This document shows, piece by piece, positions 23,580-32,248 of a DNA stretch of 64,000 nucleotides. Location: assembly GCA_037043235.1 (NCBI GenBank), contig JAWRVZ010000041.1, positions 1,353,001 through 1,417,000 of the forward strand, in the 5' to 3' direction. Numbering within the stretch: position 1 is the first letter of the stretch; the number at the start of each line of letters is the position of its first letter. A program made the translations under genes and the position numbers. The notes beneath the pieces are model-generated. The model was given only the letters and a program-made list of their open reading frames with translations. It did no database searches and was not told where the DNA came from. The DNA comes from Rhodeus uyekii (taxonomy: Eukaryota > Chordata > Actinopteri > Cypriniformes > Acheilognathidae).

Positions 23580-24908
23580 TCACTGAGAGAGCACCCTCGT
23601 TCCCGGAGCGGAATCGAGATCCAATTGATAGAATCTCATAAAGGTGTGCGGTGAGGACCAGCCAGCCGCAGCACAAACATCAGCAAGGGAAACTCCTGAG
23701 AGAAACGCCTTGGAGGTCGCCACGCTCCTAGTAGAGTGGGCCCGGACCCTCAGGGGAGAAGCATGTCCGGCCGACTCATAAGCCAGACAGACAGCCTCGA
23801 CTATCCATCGGCTTAGGGTTTGTTTGGAAGCTGGAGCCCCCTCAGGGGCCCCAAAACAAACGAACAGTTGGTTTGACTTACGCCAGGTAGCAGTCCTGAG
23901 GACGTAAGCGTCCAGTACTCGTACTGGACAGACCTTGTTCTTTCGCTCCTGCTCATGATCGTCAAAGGGGGGAGGACAGAAGGCCTGTAGCATGATAGAC
24001 CGAGCCACGTTCGTGAGAACCTTAGGGACATAGCCTGGCCTCGGGTGAAGAAAAACCTTCGTCATCCCGGGCGCAAACTCGAGGCAAGATGGAACCACCG
24101 AGAGAGCTTGAAGATCCCCAACCCTCTTTAGCGAGGTGATAGCCAGCAAAAGAAGGGTCTTTAGGGAGAGGAGTTTAATAGGAAGCTCCTCTAATGGTTC
24201 AAAGGGTGCCTGGGACAGGCCTTGGAGTACCAAAGACAAGTCCCAGGCAGGAACCCTGGTCTGTGTCACAGGTCTCAGCCTTAGAGTGCCACGAAGGAAA
24301 CGAGAGACTAGGGGGTCCCTGCCCAAGGACACCCCTCCCAGAGGTATGTGGCAAGCCGCTATGGCAGCCACATAAACCTTCAAGGTAGAAGGGGACAACC
24401 CTGTCGCAAACTTCTCCTGCAGGAACTCCAGCACTTTGCCAACGGGACAGGTTACTGGGTTTAACTGCCTTACGCTACACCAAGCAGAGAAGAGTTTCCA
24501 CTTTAGAGCGTAGAGTTTCCTCGTGGAGGGAGCTCTGGACTGAAGGATGGTCTCTACAACCTCGGCTGTGAGACCAGTTTCGAAGAACTGGACCCCCTCA
24601 GGGGCCAGACCTTCAGCTTCAGAAGTTCTGGGCGGGGGTGAAGAACACAACCCTCCGCCTGGGACAGAAGATCCCCCCTGACCGGAATCTCCCAGGGGAC
24701 TCCGTCTAGGAGGGATACCAGGTCCGAGAACCAGATCCTGCTGGGCCAAAAGGGGGCCACCAGCGTGAGACGGACCCTGTCCCGACGAACTTTGGCCAGA
24801 ACTCCCGGGAGCAGAACAATCGGAGGAAAAGCGTACAGGTGTAGCCTCGGCCACACCTGCATCATGGCATCCCGCCCCAGCGGCGCTGGGTACGTTAAGG
24901 AGAATCAT
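23580..24908 (-). CDS. DIRS ORF3, tyrosine recombinase
   Basis: A 442-residue product from the ATG at 24908. That ATG overlaps the ORF2 stop as ATGA, and I chose it because it is the nearest plausible start. The recombinase proper fills about the last 342 residues, from LAPEGVQFF at 24608. The N-terminal core-binding part has LQSRAPSTRKLYALKWKLF. The catalytic set is complete: Arg in SLKRVGDL (near 24125), His and Arg in AHSTRSVA, and Tyr in FMRFY, preceded by GWSSPH. The enzyme would join the circular cDNA to a target sharing the AAC trinucleotide. The same frame is open upstream through 26633 with another ATG at 26432 (950 codons in all), running alongside RT. The part before 24908 has no recognisable domain and may be incidental. 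Confidence 0.9.
   Translation of the reverse strand: MILLNVPSAAGAGCHDAGVAEATPVRFSSDCSAPGSSGQSSSGQGPSHAGGPLLAQQDLVLGPGIPPRRSPLGDSGQGGSSVPGGGLCSSPPPRTSEAEGLAPEGVQFFETGLTAEVVETILQSRAPSTRKLYALKWKLFSAWCSVRQLNPVTCPVGKVLEFLQEKFATGLSPSTLKVYVAAIAACHIPLGGVSLGRDPLVSRFLRGTLRLRPVTQTRVPAWDLSLVLQGLSQAPFEPLEELPIKLLSLKTLLLLAITSLKRVGDLQALSVVPSCLEFAPGMTKVFLHPRPGYVPKVLTNVARSIMLQAFCPPPFDDHEQERKNKVCPVRVLDAYVLRTATWRKSNQLFVCFGAPEGAPASKQTLSRWIVEAVCLAYESAGHASPLRVRAHSTRSVATSKAFLSGVSLADVCAAAGWSSPHTFMRFYQLDLDSAPGTRVLSQ
24554..24904 (-). pseudogene. Separated 3' part of ORF2 (methyltransferase-like tail)
   Basis: The ORF2 frame stays open for 116 codons after the TGA at 24905-24907. It reads like the rest of the same domain: DAMMQVWPRLHLYAFPP, then RLTLVAPFWPSRIWF and DLLSQAEGCVLHPRPEL. 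Together with VDLFAS before the stop, this gives the order D-F-A-S...N..C, D-A-W, Y-x-x-P-P, VAP.W, which resembles the phage Dam-like adenine methyltransferase fold reported in DIRS retrotransposons. The usual (D/N)PP(Y/F) active motif reads FPPI here. The TGA occupies a position where a Trp codon (TGG) would differ by one base, so a nonsense mutation is likely, though a natural stop with coupled initiation is possible. The region overlaps the recombinase frame. Confidence 0.6.
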
Positions 24909-26665
24909 AGAGGGCAATGAGTATTTTCGACCGAGGCAAACAGGTCTACCTGTGCCTTCCCGAATCTCTTCCAAATCTGCTCCACCACCTCGGGGTGGAG
25001 CCGCCATTCCCCGGGCCTCGGCCCCTGCCTCGACAGGAAGTCTGCTCCTATGTTCTGGACTCCAGGGATGTGGGCTGCCCTGAGGGAGAGCACCTTGCCC
25101 TGGGCCCAAAGAAGAACTTGTCTCACCAATTTGTACATTGGACGAGAGCGAAGACCTCCCTGGTGATTGATGTAAGCCACCACTGTCATGCTGTCTGTGA
25201 ACACAGTGACATGATGCCCAATTAGGTCCGGGAGGAAAGCAAGTAGCGCTCTGCGGACCGCCAGTAACTCCAGCAGGTTTATGTGCCAGGACTGGTGCCG
25301 CAAGCTCCAAAGCCCTTGTGAGGAGCGGTCCCTCAGAACCGCCCCCCAACCTGTGAGGGAGGCATCCGTTGACAGAGTCACTCGTCGAGACGGAGCCCCC
25401 AACACGGGGCCTTGTGACAGGAACCAGATATTCCTCCACAGGGTCAAGGTGCGTAGGCATCGCCTCGTGACCTTGATTGTGCGAAGCGGGTTGCCCCTCG
25501 GGGAAAACCCTTTGGTCCTGAGCCACCACTGCAGAGGTCTCATGTGTAGCAGGCCGAGCGGTATAACGCTGGACGCTGCTGCCATGAGCCCCAACACTCT
25601 CTGAAAGTGTTTGACAGTGAGTAGCTGGCCTAGTTTTATGCCCTCGACAGTTGAACGAATGGAATGAATGCGCCCGGGGGATAGCCGAGCAGACATTGTT
25701 TCCGAGTCCCAAATGACTCCCAAGAAGGTGGTTCTCTGAGCAGGAGAAAGCACACTCTTCTTGGTGTTCAACCTTAACCCCAGCTCCTTCATGTGAGCGA
25801 GCACGACATCTCGATGACGTGCTGCTGACTGAGACGATTGGGCTAATACTAGCCAATCGTCTATATAATTGAGGACACGGATGCCTTGTAACCGCAACGG
25901 AGCAAGTGCAGCGTCCACGACCTTCGTGAACGTGCGGGGTGAGAGCGATAGGCCGAACGGAAGTACACGATACTGGTACGCCTTCCCCCCGAAGGCGAAC
26001 CGTAGGAACTTCCGATGCTGAGGAAGGATGGAGATGTGGAAGTATGCGTCTTTTAGGTCGATTGTGACGAACCAGTCCTCGGACCTGATATGCGTCACAA
26101 TCTGCCTGAGCGTCAACATTTTGAATTTTAGACGCAAGATAGTGCGATTTAGAAGACGCAAATCCAGAATGGGCCGCAACCCTCCATCCTTCTTCGGAAC
26201 TATGAAGTATCGGCTGAAGAAACCGGACTGTCTGTCTGTAAGGGGCACATACTCGATGGCCCCTTTCTCCAGCAGAGAGTCTACTTCCTGTTCCATAATC
26301 AGAGCCTGCTGGGGCCCTACCGCGGACGATAGGATCCCCATAAAACGGGGTGGTGAAACCCCGAATTGAATTTTGTACCCGGAGGTTACTGTGCGCAGGA
26401 CCCATTGAGAGATGCCCGGCAGACGCAACCATGCGGCCTGGAACTCTACTAAGGGAATCAGTCTCTCGAGACTGATCTCTGATACGAGCAGAGACACCAC
26501 AGGGCCGGGGTTTCCGGACACCGTACTGGTGGAATGCTCTAGGACCCTCCTTAGAGGGGGCAGTGCCTCCGAGACGGGCTCCCTCGGGAACCGGACACGG
26601 AGATGACCGCCTTGGTGCGGCTTGCCTCTGGCGTCAGGAACGCTTAGAGGTAGCCTTCTTGGCAT
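24905..26665 (-). CDS. DIRS ORF2, reverse transcriptase-RNase H
   Basis: A 586-residue product that copies element RNA into DNA. The RT domain spans about residues 148-320. It has a VPKKDGGLRPILDLRLLN block, catalytic Asp203 in TIDLKDAY, LPFGLSLSP, the YIDD box at 267-270 and LGVIWDS. RNase H follows at about 431-546 with all four acidic residues visible: Asp434 (STDAS), Glu466 (LLELL), Asp491 (FTDS) and Asp542 (GADF). The last residues, QVDLFASVENTHCPL, look like the start of the methyltransferase-like domain that DIRS elements carry after RNase H. A TGA at 24905-24907 then ends the frame, while matching sequence continues downstream in the same frame. The start at 26665 overlaps ORF1 by 32 bp, so translation probably depends on re-initiation or frameshifting. 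Confidence 0.95.
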   Translation of the reverse strand: MPRRLPLSVPDARGKPHQGGHLRVRFPREPVSEALPPLRRVLEHSTSTVSGNPGPVVSLLVSEISLERLIPLVEFQAAWLRLPGISQWVLRTVTSGYKIQFGVSPPRFMGILSSAVGPQQALIMEQEVDSLLEKGAIEYVPLTDRQSGFFSRYFIVPKKDGGLRPILDLRLLNRTILRLKFKMLTLRQIVTHIRSEDWFVTIDLKDAYFHISILPQHRKFLRFAFGGKAYQYRVLPFGLSLSPRTFTKVVDAALAPLRLQGIRVLNYIDDWLVLAQSSQSAARHRDVVLAHMKELGLRLNTKKSVLSPAQRTTFLGVIWDSETMSARLSPGRIHSIRSTVEGIKLGQLLTVKHFQRVLGLMAAASSVIPLGLLHMRPLQWWLRTKGFSPRGNPLRTIKVTRRCLRTLTLWRNIWFLSQGPVLGAPSRRVTLSTDASLTGWGAVLRDRSSQGLWSLRHQSWHINLLELLAVRRALLAFLPDLIGHHVTVFTDSMTVVAYINHQGGLRSRPMYKLVRQVLLWAQGKVLSLRAAHIPGVQNIGADFLSRQGPRPGEWRLHPEVVEQIWKRFGKAQVDLFASVENTHCPL

Positions 26666-28097
26666 TTAAGATGTTCCTCAGATCCATCCTTTTACCAGAA
26701 GGCTGGGCCCGAGAGTGTTGTCCCGACCTCCCTTTATTAGGGGGAGGTAAACGAGATGCAACACTCTCCTTCTGTGAGGCCCTGTACGAGGAACTGTGAG
26801 CCCGTGTTTGGCTACTGGGCTCACGTGAAGGGTGGCGGGGAAGGACTTTGCTGAACGCCACCTGCTGCCGTGCAGCCTCCTGAAACTTATCGACAACGCT
26901 TTTTACGGCGTCGCCGAACAAGCCCGAAGGGGACAGAGGGGCGTCCAACAAAACGAACTTGTCCTTATCTTTTATGGCTGAAAGATTGAGCCATAAATGC
27001 CTCTCCGTAGCCACCAGAGCTGCCATTGAGCGACCGACAGAGAAGGCCGTTTCTCTAGTGGCTCGGAGAGACAAATCCATGGCCCGACGCAGCTCTGCCA
27101 CTGCTTCGGGACCAATACCGCCACCTTGATCGAGGTCGCCCAGCAAATCTGCTTGGTAGGCCTGCAGCAGTGCCGTGGTGTGCAGGCACGCTGCAGCCTG
27201 ACTAGAGGCAGAATATGCTTTCCCCACCAATGATGATGTAACTCGCAACGGTTTGGTGGGGAGCGCCGGGGCTTTGATAGTGGATGCCGACTGGGGCACA
27301 AGGTATCCCGCAAGAGCCTCGTCCACCTTCGGCATCCCTCCGTAACCATAGGGATGAGCTCCGGTAAGAGTAGCATACATCGCACTGGACGACGTATGCA
27401 CCCTATCGGAAGCTGGCTTTTTCCAAGATCTCGATACCTCAGTATGGAGATCCTGGAAGAAAGGCATTGCCCGGCGCTGGGGAGCGACGCGAGCTGGAAG
27501 GTAACGCTCATCCAACTTACTTTTCCTGGGACGAGCGTTCCTAGTCTCCGCCGGCCAATCAATCTCCAGACGAGAGACTGCTCGCGTCACAACCTCGATC
27601 AGTTCCTCATACGCCGGTGAAGAGGGTGGCGAAGCCTCCTCAACCGGATCGATGCTAATCACCTCCTCATCCTCAGAGCAGGATAATGATAGCACCGAAG
27701 TCCCAGTCGGATTGGAAGAAACCGCGCCTGAAACGCGTGCTTCCAACCTCCGGCTGGAACTGGGATCAACACAGTCGAACTGCGAGACGGGCTCACCCGC
27801 CCCGCAACCTTCCGTGAGATCCATTTGCGATCCCCAAGATTGAGAATGCCGCCGAGCCTCAGCCGCAGCGGGTCCAGAACCTTGAAGAACGCGAGTCTGG
27901 TTAGTATCCGCAAATACTGCCAGACGGGAGCGGAGAGTACGCAATGAGAACCTCTCGCAGTTCTCACAATCACCGCCCTCAAGCGCTGACCGAGCGTGCT
28001 CCGCTCCCAGACAGGCAACGCACTGACTGTGTGTGTCCTTACCCGTAATGAAACGGGTACAAGGAGAAACACACGGTGTAAATGCCTGTTCCGCCAT
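26634..28097 (-). CDS. DIRS ORF1, gag-like protein
   Basis: A 487-residue protein if started at the ATG at 28097. The frame is open further upstream to an ATG at 28175, but those extra 26 residues are Cys/Val-rich and the shorter start begins MAEQAFTPC, close to the capsid-like starts of fish DIRS proteins. Near the N-terminus is a Cys/His cluster (HSQCVACLGAEHAR, then CENC) that could bind zinc. An acidic Ser-rich stretch and a segment reading YEELIEVVTRAVSRLEIDWP follow. The C-terminal half has the conserved patch LWLNLSAIKDKDK followed by APLSPSGLFGDAV, and the tail is basic (Lys/Arg/Ser). It presumably binds RNA and forms the particle. The stop is TGA at 26634-26636; ORF2 begins 32 bp before it ends, in the +1 frame. 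Confidence 0.87.
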   Translation of the reverse strand: MAEQAFTPCVSPCTRFITGKDTHSQCVACLGAEHARSALEGGDCENCERFSLRTLRSRLAVFADTNQTRVLQGSGPAAAEARRHSQSWGSQMDLTEGCGAGEPVSQFDCVDPSSSRRLEARVSGAVSSNPTGTSVLSLSCSEDEEVISIDPVEEASPPSSPAYEELIEVVTRAVSRLEIDWPAETRNARPRKSKLDERYLPARVAPQRRAMPFFQDLHTEVSRSWKKPASDRVHTSSSAMYATLTGAHPYGYGGMPKVDEALAGYLVPQSASTIKAPALPTKPLRVTSSLVGKAYSASSQAAACLHTTALLQAYQADLLGDLDQGGGIGPEAVAELRRAMDLSLRATRETAFSVGRSMAALVATERHLWLNLSAIKDKDKFVLLDAPLSPSGLFGDAVKSVVDKFQEAARQQVAFSKVLPRHPSREPSSQTRAHSSSYRASQKESVASRLPPPNKGRSGQHSRAQPSGKRMDLRNILNAKKATSKRS

Positions 28098-28180
28098 AAT
28101 CACAACGCACGTAATCCAAAGGGTGGTTTGAAACTCGCAAGCACAAACTCTCTGACACACGCACGCTGAAGACACTCAAA

Positions 28181-28330
28181 GCTGTCACTTCCGGGTTCCG
28201 GCGCGCTTTTATGCTCTGTTCATGACGTCACTTCCCGCGACTTGCATTCACACGCGTAAATTTCCCATTGGTTGTACACATCTTCACGTGACTGACGTCA
28301 AGGGTTTCCCCTAGCGTTTTCTGACGCAGC
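28181..28330 (-). repeat. DIRS 5' inverted terminal repeat (150 bp)
   Basis: Reading down the minus strand, this is the 5' ITR of the element. It is base-for-base the reverse complement of 23230-23379 by direct comparison: 150 of 150 positions match. The match stops at both edges: 28331 is T where C-pairing would need G, and inside 28181 the two sides differ by a few bases before a short shared GAGTGTC. Outside the ITR lies a 23-bp right-end extension, 28331-28353, which is copied in the internal complementary region. Confidence 0.97.
28205..28300 (-). promoter_or_regulatory. Sense promoter-like cluster in 5' ITR
   Basis: In transcription order on the minus strand: TGACGTCA (28293-28300), CACGTG (28285-28290), CCAAT (complement of 28267-28271), a second TGACGTCA (28223-28230) and a TATA-like CATAAAAG (28205-28212). 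The ORF1 ATG is about 108 bp further on. This spacing matches a compact CREB/ATF-type RNA polymerase II promoter. The motifs are seen directly; promoter function is inferred. Confidence 0.6.
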
Positions 28331-28353
28331 TCGAAGTTCTCATGAAAGGGAAC

Positions 28354-28400
28354 AGCTATTTTAAATTGTAATTTAATTATATTACTGATTGTACTGCATC
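28354..28400 (+). repeat. Older dispersed repeat, right half
   Basis: Directly after the right AAC the sequence reads AGCTATTTTAAATTGTAA and continues to ATTACTGATTGTACTG. Joined to the left half with a single AAC, it forms one uninterrupted repeat. This fixes both boundaries of the DIRS insertion and shows that no target duplication was made. Confidence 0.6.
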
Positions 28401-30012
28401 TCACCAGATACTTTTGAAGCGTATATTATGTGTAATGGTAAATCATGATAATCCTATCAAAGTTCCTTGAACCAGCATCACTGTATCACACTGCGACCAA
28501 AATGCTCTTTTGTAAGTCACAGAAGCAGATATCGGCAAACATGCAAGATAGCTTAGCATCTTCCATCTTCATCGTGTCAAATTATTGCTGCTTTTGTTAT
28601 GCTACAGTGTACACTTATGATTCACCTCTGCGGTTGGTTTCCAAGGTGATCTATCATGCATTCTGTAAATTGTCTCGTTTGTGTGAACATATTTTGCTGC
28701 TTTCTGTTCTCATTATCTTCATTGTTTTCAAAACAACCATTTAACGAAGATTTTTTCACAACTCATGTAAATCTGCATGTTATATTCGTGATAAAGATTA
28801 AATATAGAAACATAATTATCAGCATTGTTTATGGAAAATACATATTGTTACCCTATTACGTTCTTCCAAAGCGGCATCAAGCCACTAGAAAAGCACAGGA
28901 ACCAGTCAGAATAATGAGAGTTGCTTTATGACATGTCAGACAGTTTGTTATGTAAATATCTTCTTGTGACCTACATGTCTTTAAAGCTTATATTTTAAGC
29001 GTGGTTCGGGGTATGCTAGGAGTGGATTTTTTCCCCCCCGCAATTGCTGCGGAAACTTCAAACAAACATCTCGACTGTTTCTCTCTCTTTTTTTCCATCA
29101 GCAGCAGCACTCATTTCCTCTGAGCAAAACACAGCTAAATATTTTGTCTCTAAAAAAGCACATTTACATACTGTTTTGGAGGTAATGGAGCAAAAAGCTC
29201 GACGAGCTCACACGCAGACAGTGACTGAAATGAACTATTAGCCGTTTTCTGTCGACGTGGCCATAGCTCATTTGCGTCGCATTGCATAATTGTGTTTCAT
29301 GCCTTTTTTTGTGCAGGAGGGTGGGGGCTTAATTTACACTAACGTGAACACTTTGATGAAGAAGCGCTATTATTTCTCTTTGCAGAGGGGGAGTTTGAGA
29401 ACTAAAAAGTGGGAGGATGGAGGCAAAGAGGGCTGAAGAGAAGAAAATAAACTCAGGCTTACGCTAGTGCCTTTATGTGGGTTTGGCAAACTAATTGAAT
29501 GTACTTTCGTTTTGTGATTGAGGGTTTTATGATCTAGAGGCAAAGCAGAGTCTGCCAGTGCAGTTCTGGCTCCAGAGACTCAGTCTAATCAAAATGGGTT
29601 TGGTGGCATAGCCCTTCAGCACCGTGATATCTCAACAGACACTCGTGGGTTTAAGCCATCTGCCCTCAATAATACACCCACCACACGCAAGCTAAAGCTC
29701 AGTGACTATACCGCATTACTGCTCACCAACACCCGCTTTAGAGTTTAAAGGCACAGAAAAGTCCAAACCCCAACAGACCAGCAGAGCTTTTGATATAACA
29801 GGGAAGCCTTGAAATTGAAATGCGAGGGGATAGAGGATTATATTGCGAAAAAAGCTTTGTCAACATGAGCAAAGTAACACACCAGTTCTTTGATGAGCCT
29901 AGGTAAGTGTACTAATCGTGTTTAAGACAACAAGATGTTCTGATGTACTGCTAAGGTCGCCTGAGTAGCTTTGGTCTGCATGTATTAGAAGTATAAAAGA
30001 GTAGTTGTCATT
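28401..30012. other. Non-coding, nothing recognised
   Basis: Unique AT-rich sequence. Frames at 28445-28931 are Phe/Ile/Val-rich and look random. A possible donor GCCTAG|GTAAGTGT at 29899 follows a short ATG frame, without further support. Confidence 0.5.
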
Positions 30013-30734
30013 AAAGGGGACCTATTATGCCCCTGTTTACAGCTCAAAATGCGGATCATTTATTAAAGCATGTTGTAAATGCTCATGTGAGTGAAAAAAA
30101 AAACGTTTTCTGAAAGCACACACAGAAAGCTGGCTGTCAGACAGTATGTATTAGTATTAAACTAAGGTCTCTTTCACGTTTTATTGCGCTTAAACTGTCA
30201 AACACACTAAAATGTAATGTAAAAAACACAAAGTTTACACAAAAACAATTGGTTGTGTCTGTAACATAAACATCAGGGAAAGAAATCACACGTATTAAAG
30301 GAAAAGCAACCTAATATACATCGATTAATATACGTCGATTAACATTGCTGTTAATATGAATCAAACAACAAAAGTAACACAAAGAATAGCTCACTAGTCT
30401 TGACTGAATAACGTTAGTAGCTTTAATAACAATACATTTATTTAAAGCTGCTGTTTAATGCTCTGGCGAGGAGATAAACATGACTCAGTCAGGGCGGGGT
30501 CTATGCTAATAGGCCAGAGTCTGCCTGCAGTTGTGGGCGGGGCTTGTGCAATGTGACATCACATTGATGGAATCTCCAAATGGCTTATTCTGAGACATTG
30601 CTTATGATTTATGGGAGATGAAAAAAGAGGAGTGGTGGATTTTTGCCATTATTGAGTGGTTGAGTACACGCACTGCTGAAACACATTTGTTCAAACACCA
30701 TGTAAAAGTGAATTTTGCATAATAGGTCCCCTTT
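30013..30734 (+). mobile_element. Non-autonomous DNA transposon, GGGGACCTATTATGC ends
   Basis: A 722-bp element with terminal inverted repeats AAAGGGGACCTATTATGC / GCATAATAGGTCCCCTTT. The left flank gives TTAA overlapping the end, and the right TTTA, so a TTAA target (Kolobok or piggyBac type) is possible. No transposase. Partial relatives lie at 15816-15985 and 31303-31330. Confidence 0.75.
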
Positions 30735-30992
30735 TAGTACTTTTGGTAAGCTGAAGTCCTGCCGTGTGGCATGCTGTACTACTCCATCTAAAATTATTTT
30801 AAACCCCTTTGATCATTCTGTCATGTTAACTATACATAAAGCATTATCTCATATAAATTGAAAGATTACATAGAATATTTGTGCTTTAAAGTATTTAGCT
30901 TCCTAGATATTTTTGAAGGCAAATGAAAAAAATTAATAGTGACCAGTTACAGGAACGTAAATCTTTTTCAAATAAAATTATATTAACATATA

Positions 30993-31262
30993 GTGCACCA
31001 CACCACCTAATTAAGTCTTAAATAGTCATCCCTATACTGTCACCATTTTATGAACGGTAATTAACCTATAGCATTCCAGCTATATCTTTCTCTTTCATCT
31101 GCTCATGTTCTTTGAATAATCTGCTGAATGACTGTGATGTGCATCGCAATGAAAACACAAACTAAAAATACACCAAAAGTGGAAAAGTGGTTAATGTTAC
31201 TCATGCACTTATATTCTAAATGGCCTCAAAGTCATATGACAAATTTGTGTACAAAAAAGACC
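30993..31262 (+). repeat. Duplicated 270-bp block, copy 1
   Basis: Runs from GTGCACCACACCACCTAATT to TTTGTGTACAAAAAAGACC. It is nearly identical to 33770-34040 with only scattered differences. It is framed by a 46-bp direct repeat starting GACCAGTTACAGGAACGTAA at 30941 and 31259. Confidence 0.85.
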
Positions 31263-32097
31263 AGTTACAGGAACGTAAATCTCTTTCAAATAAAATCATA
31301 TTAATAAGGACCTATTATACCCATTTACAAAATCCTTCTTGGGTCTACTGGAACAGGATTTCAAGCTTGCGTTAAAAACAAAACAAAAATTAAAAAATTC
31401 ACACATTACATTGTTGCAGCACCTCTCTTCCAAGTATGTCATTAACACCATTTAGTTCCAAATCTCCTTCCGAAAAATGTAATGTGATTGGTTTGAGGGA
31501 GAGAATAGCTCCCTTTTATTAGAATTTTCTGCAACATTACTAAAGAAAGCTAAAAATTCATAATTTATTTGATTATGAATTGTGGACGTTATGGTTTTAA
31601 TTATGAACTATGCAAATTTTGACTTTCCTTAAATTGTTTTTTAATTATTTTTTAATGACTTTTATTTTGGTATCATTTACCTGGGATGAAACTAGTGTGG
31701 GGAGAGCAGGTGTAGCTCTGTAGCTTTTTTAGCTGCAATCCTCAGATGCAAAAATACATGTCTTTGCTTGAGTATAGCGCCATAAGTATAGCAAATGACT
31801 GTGTACCCAAAGTACCCCACGAGTAGACATATATTTCGGTACATTCATTGAGTGGAGTGGAGTGCATGCAGACTACGAATGAATGTGATACAGACCATTG
31901 TATGTGATTTCAAAATTGCAGTGCTACATCTCTGATTACCTCTTTATACAGCAGAAATCACAGCCTGTGTATCCTTAAGATCCTCGAGTCTTTTGTAACT
32001 TTTACTTATCCATCTCTCTCAGCGATGTACTGTAGTGAGTCTGTACGGTTGCCATTGTTCCTGAGCCATGCCCATCACCTTCTGCAGTCACTCTCTC

Positions 32098-32248
32098 ATT
32101 TACATTCACATTTATGCATTTGGCAGACGCATTCATCCAAAGAATAAAGAAACACATTGAGATTCTAATCAGTTCTTGCATTCCCTGGGAATCAAACCCA
32201 TGACCTTTCGCATTGCAAGCACCACAGTCTAGTCTTTGAGCTACAGGA
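32098..32248 (-). repeat. tRNA-derived cyprinid SINE, copy C
   Basis: Reverse copy: TTTATGCATTTGGCAGACGC on the tail side, then GGGAATCAAACCCATGACCT (B box region) and TTTGAGCTACAGGA (A box). Confidence 0.75.

Larger units (their letters stand above)
23180..28353 (-). mobile_element. DIRS-type tyrosine-recombinase retrotransposon, complete
   Basis: A 5,174-bp element coded on the minus strand. Inverted terminal repeats flank three overlapping ORFs (gag-like, RT-RNase H, tyrosine recombinase), and an internal complementary region lies between the last ORF and the 3' terminal repeat. This is the textbook DIRS architecture, as opposed to the split direct repeats of Ngaro and PAT elements. Both ends carry AAC on the plus strand (23180-23182 and 28351-28353). 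The same trinucleotide, as GTT, sits at the join of the internal complementary region (23482-23484). There is no target-site duplication, and the flanks rejoin as one continuous older repeat. Members of this group copy RNA to a circular DNA and integrate by recombinase rather than by a DDE integrase; none is coded here. The 150-bp ITRs are identical, which suggests recent activity. The main visible damage is a TGA in ORF2. Confidence 0.95.

Noticed and set aside
24136..26369. Several plus-strand frames of 60-113 codons across the DIRS element
   Set aside because: Shadows of the minus-strand ORFs, with no family signature.
24909..26432. N-terminal 508 codons of the 950-codon recombinase frame as a real protein domain
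   Set aside because: No recognisable domain and full overlap with the RT frame. Kept as a finding, but not called as coding.
26634..28175. Start of ORF1 at the upstream ATG (28175)
   Set aside because: The extra 26 residues are Cys-rich and unlike DIRS gag starts. The ATG at 28097 is preferred, though not proven.
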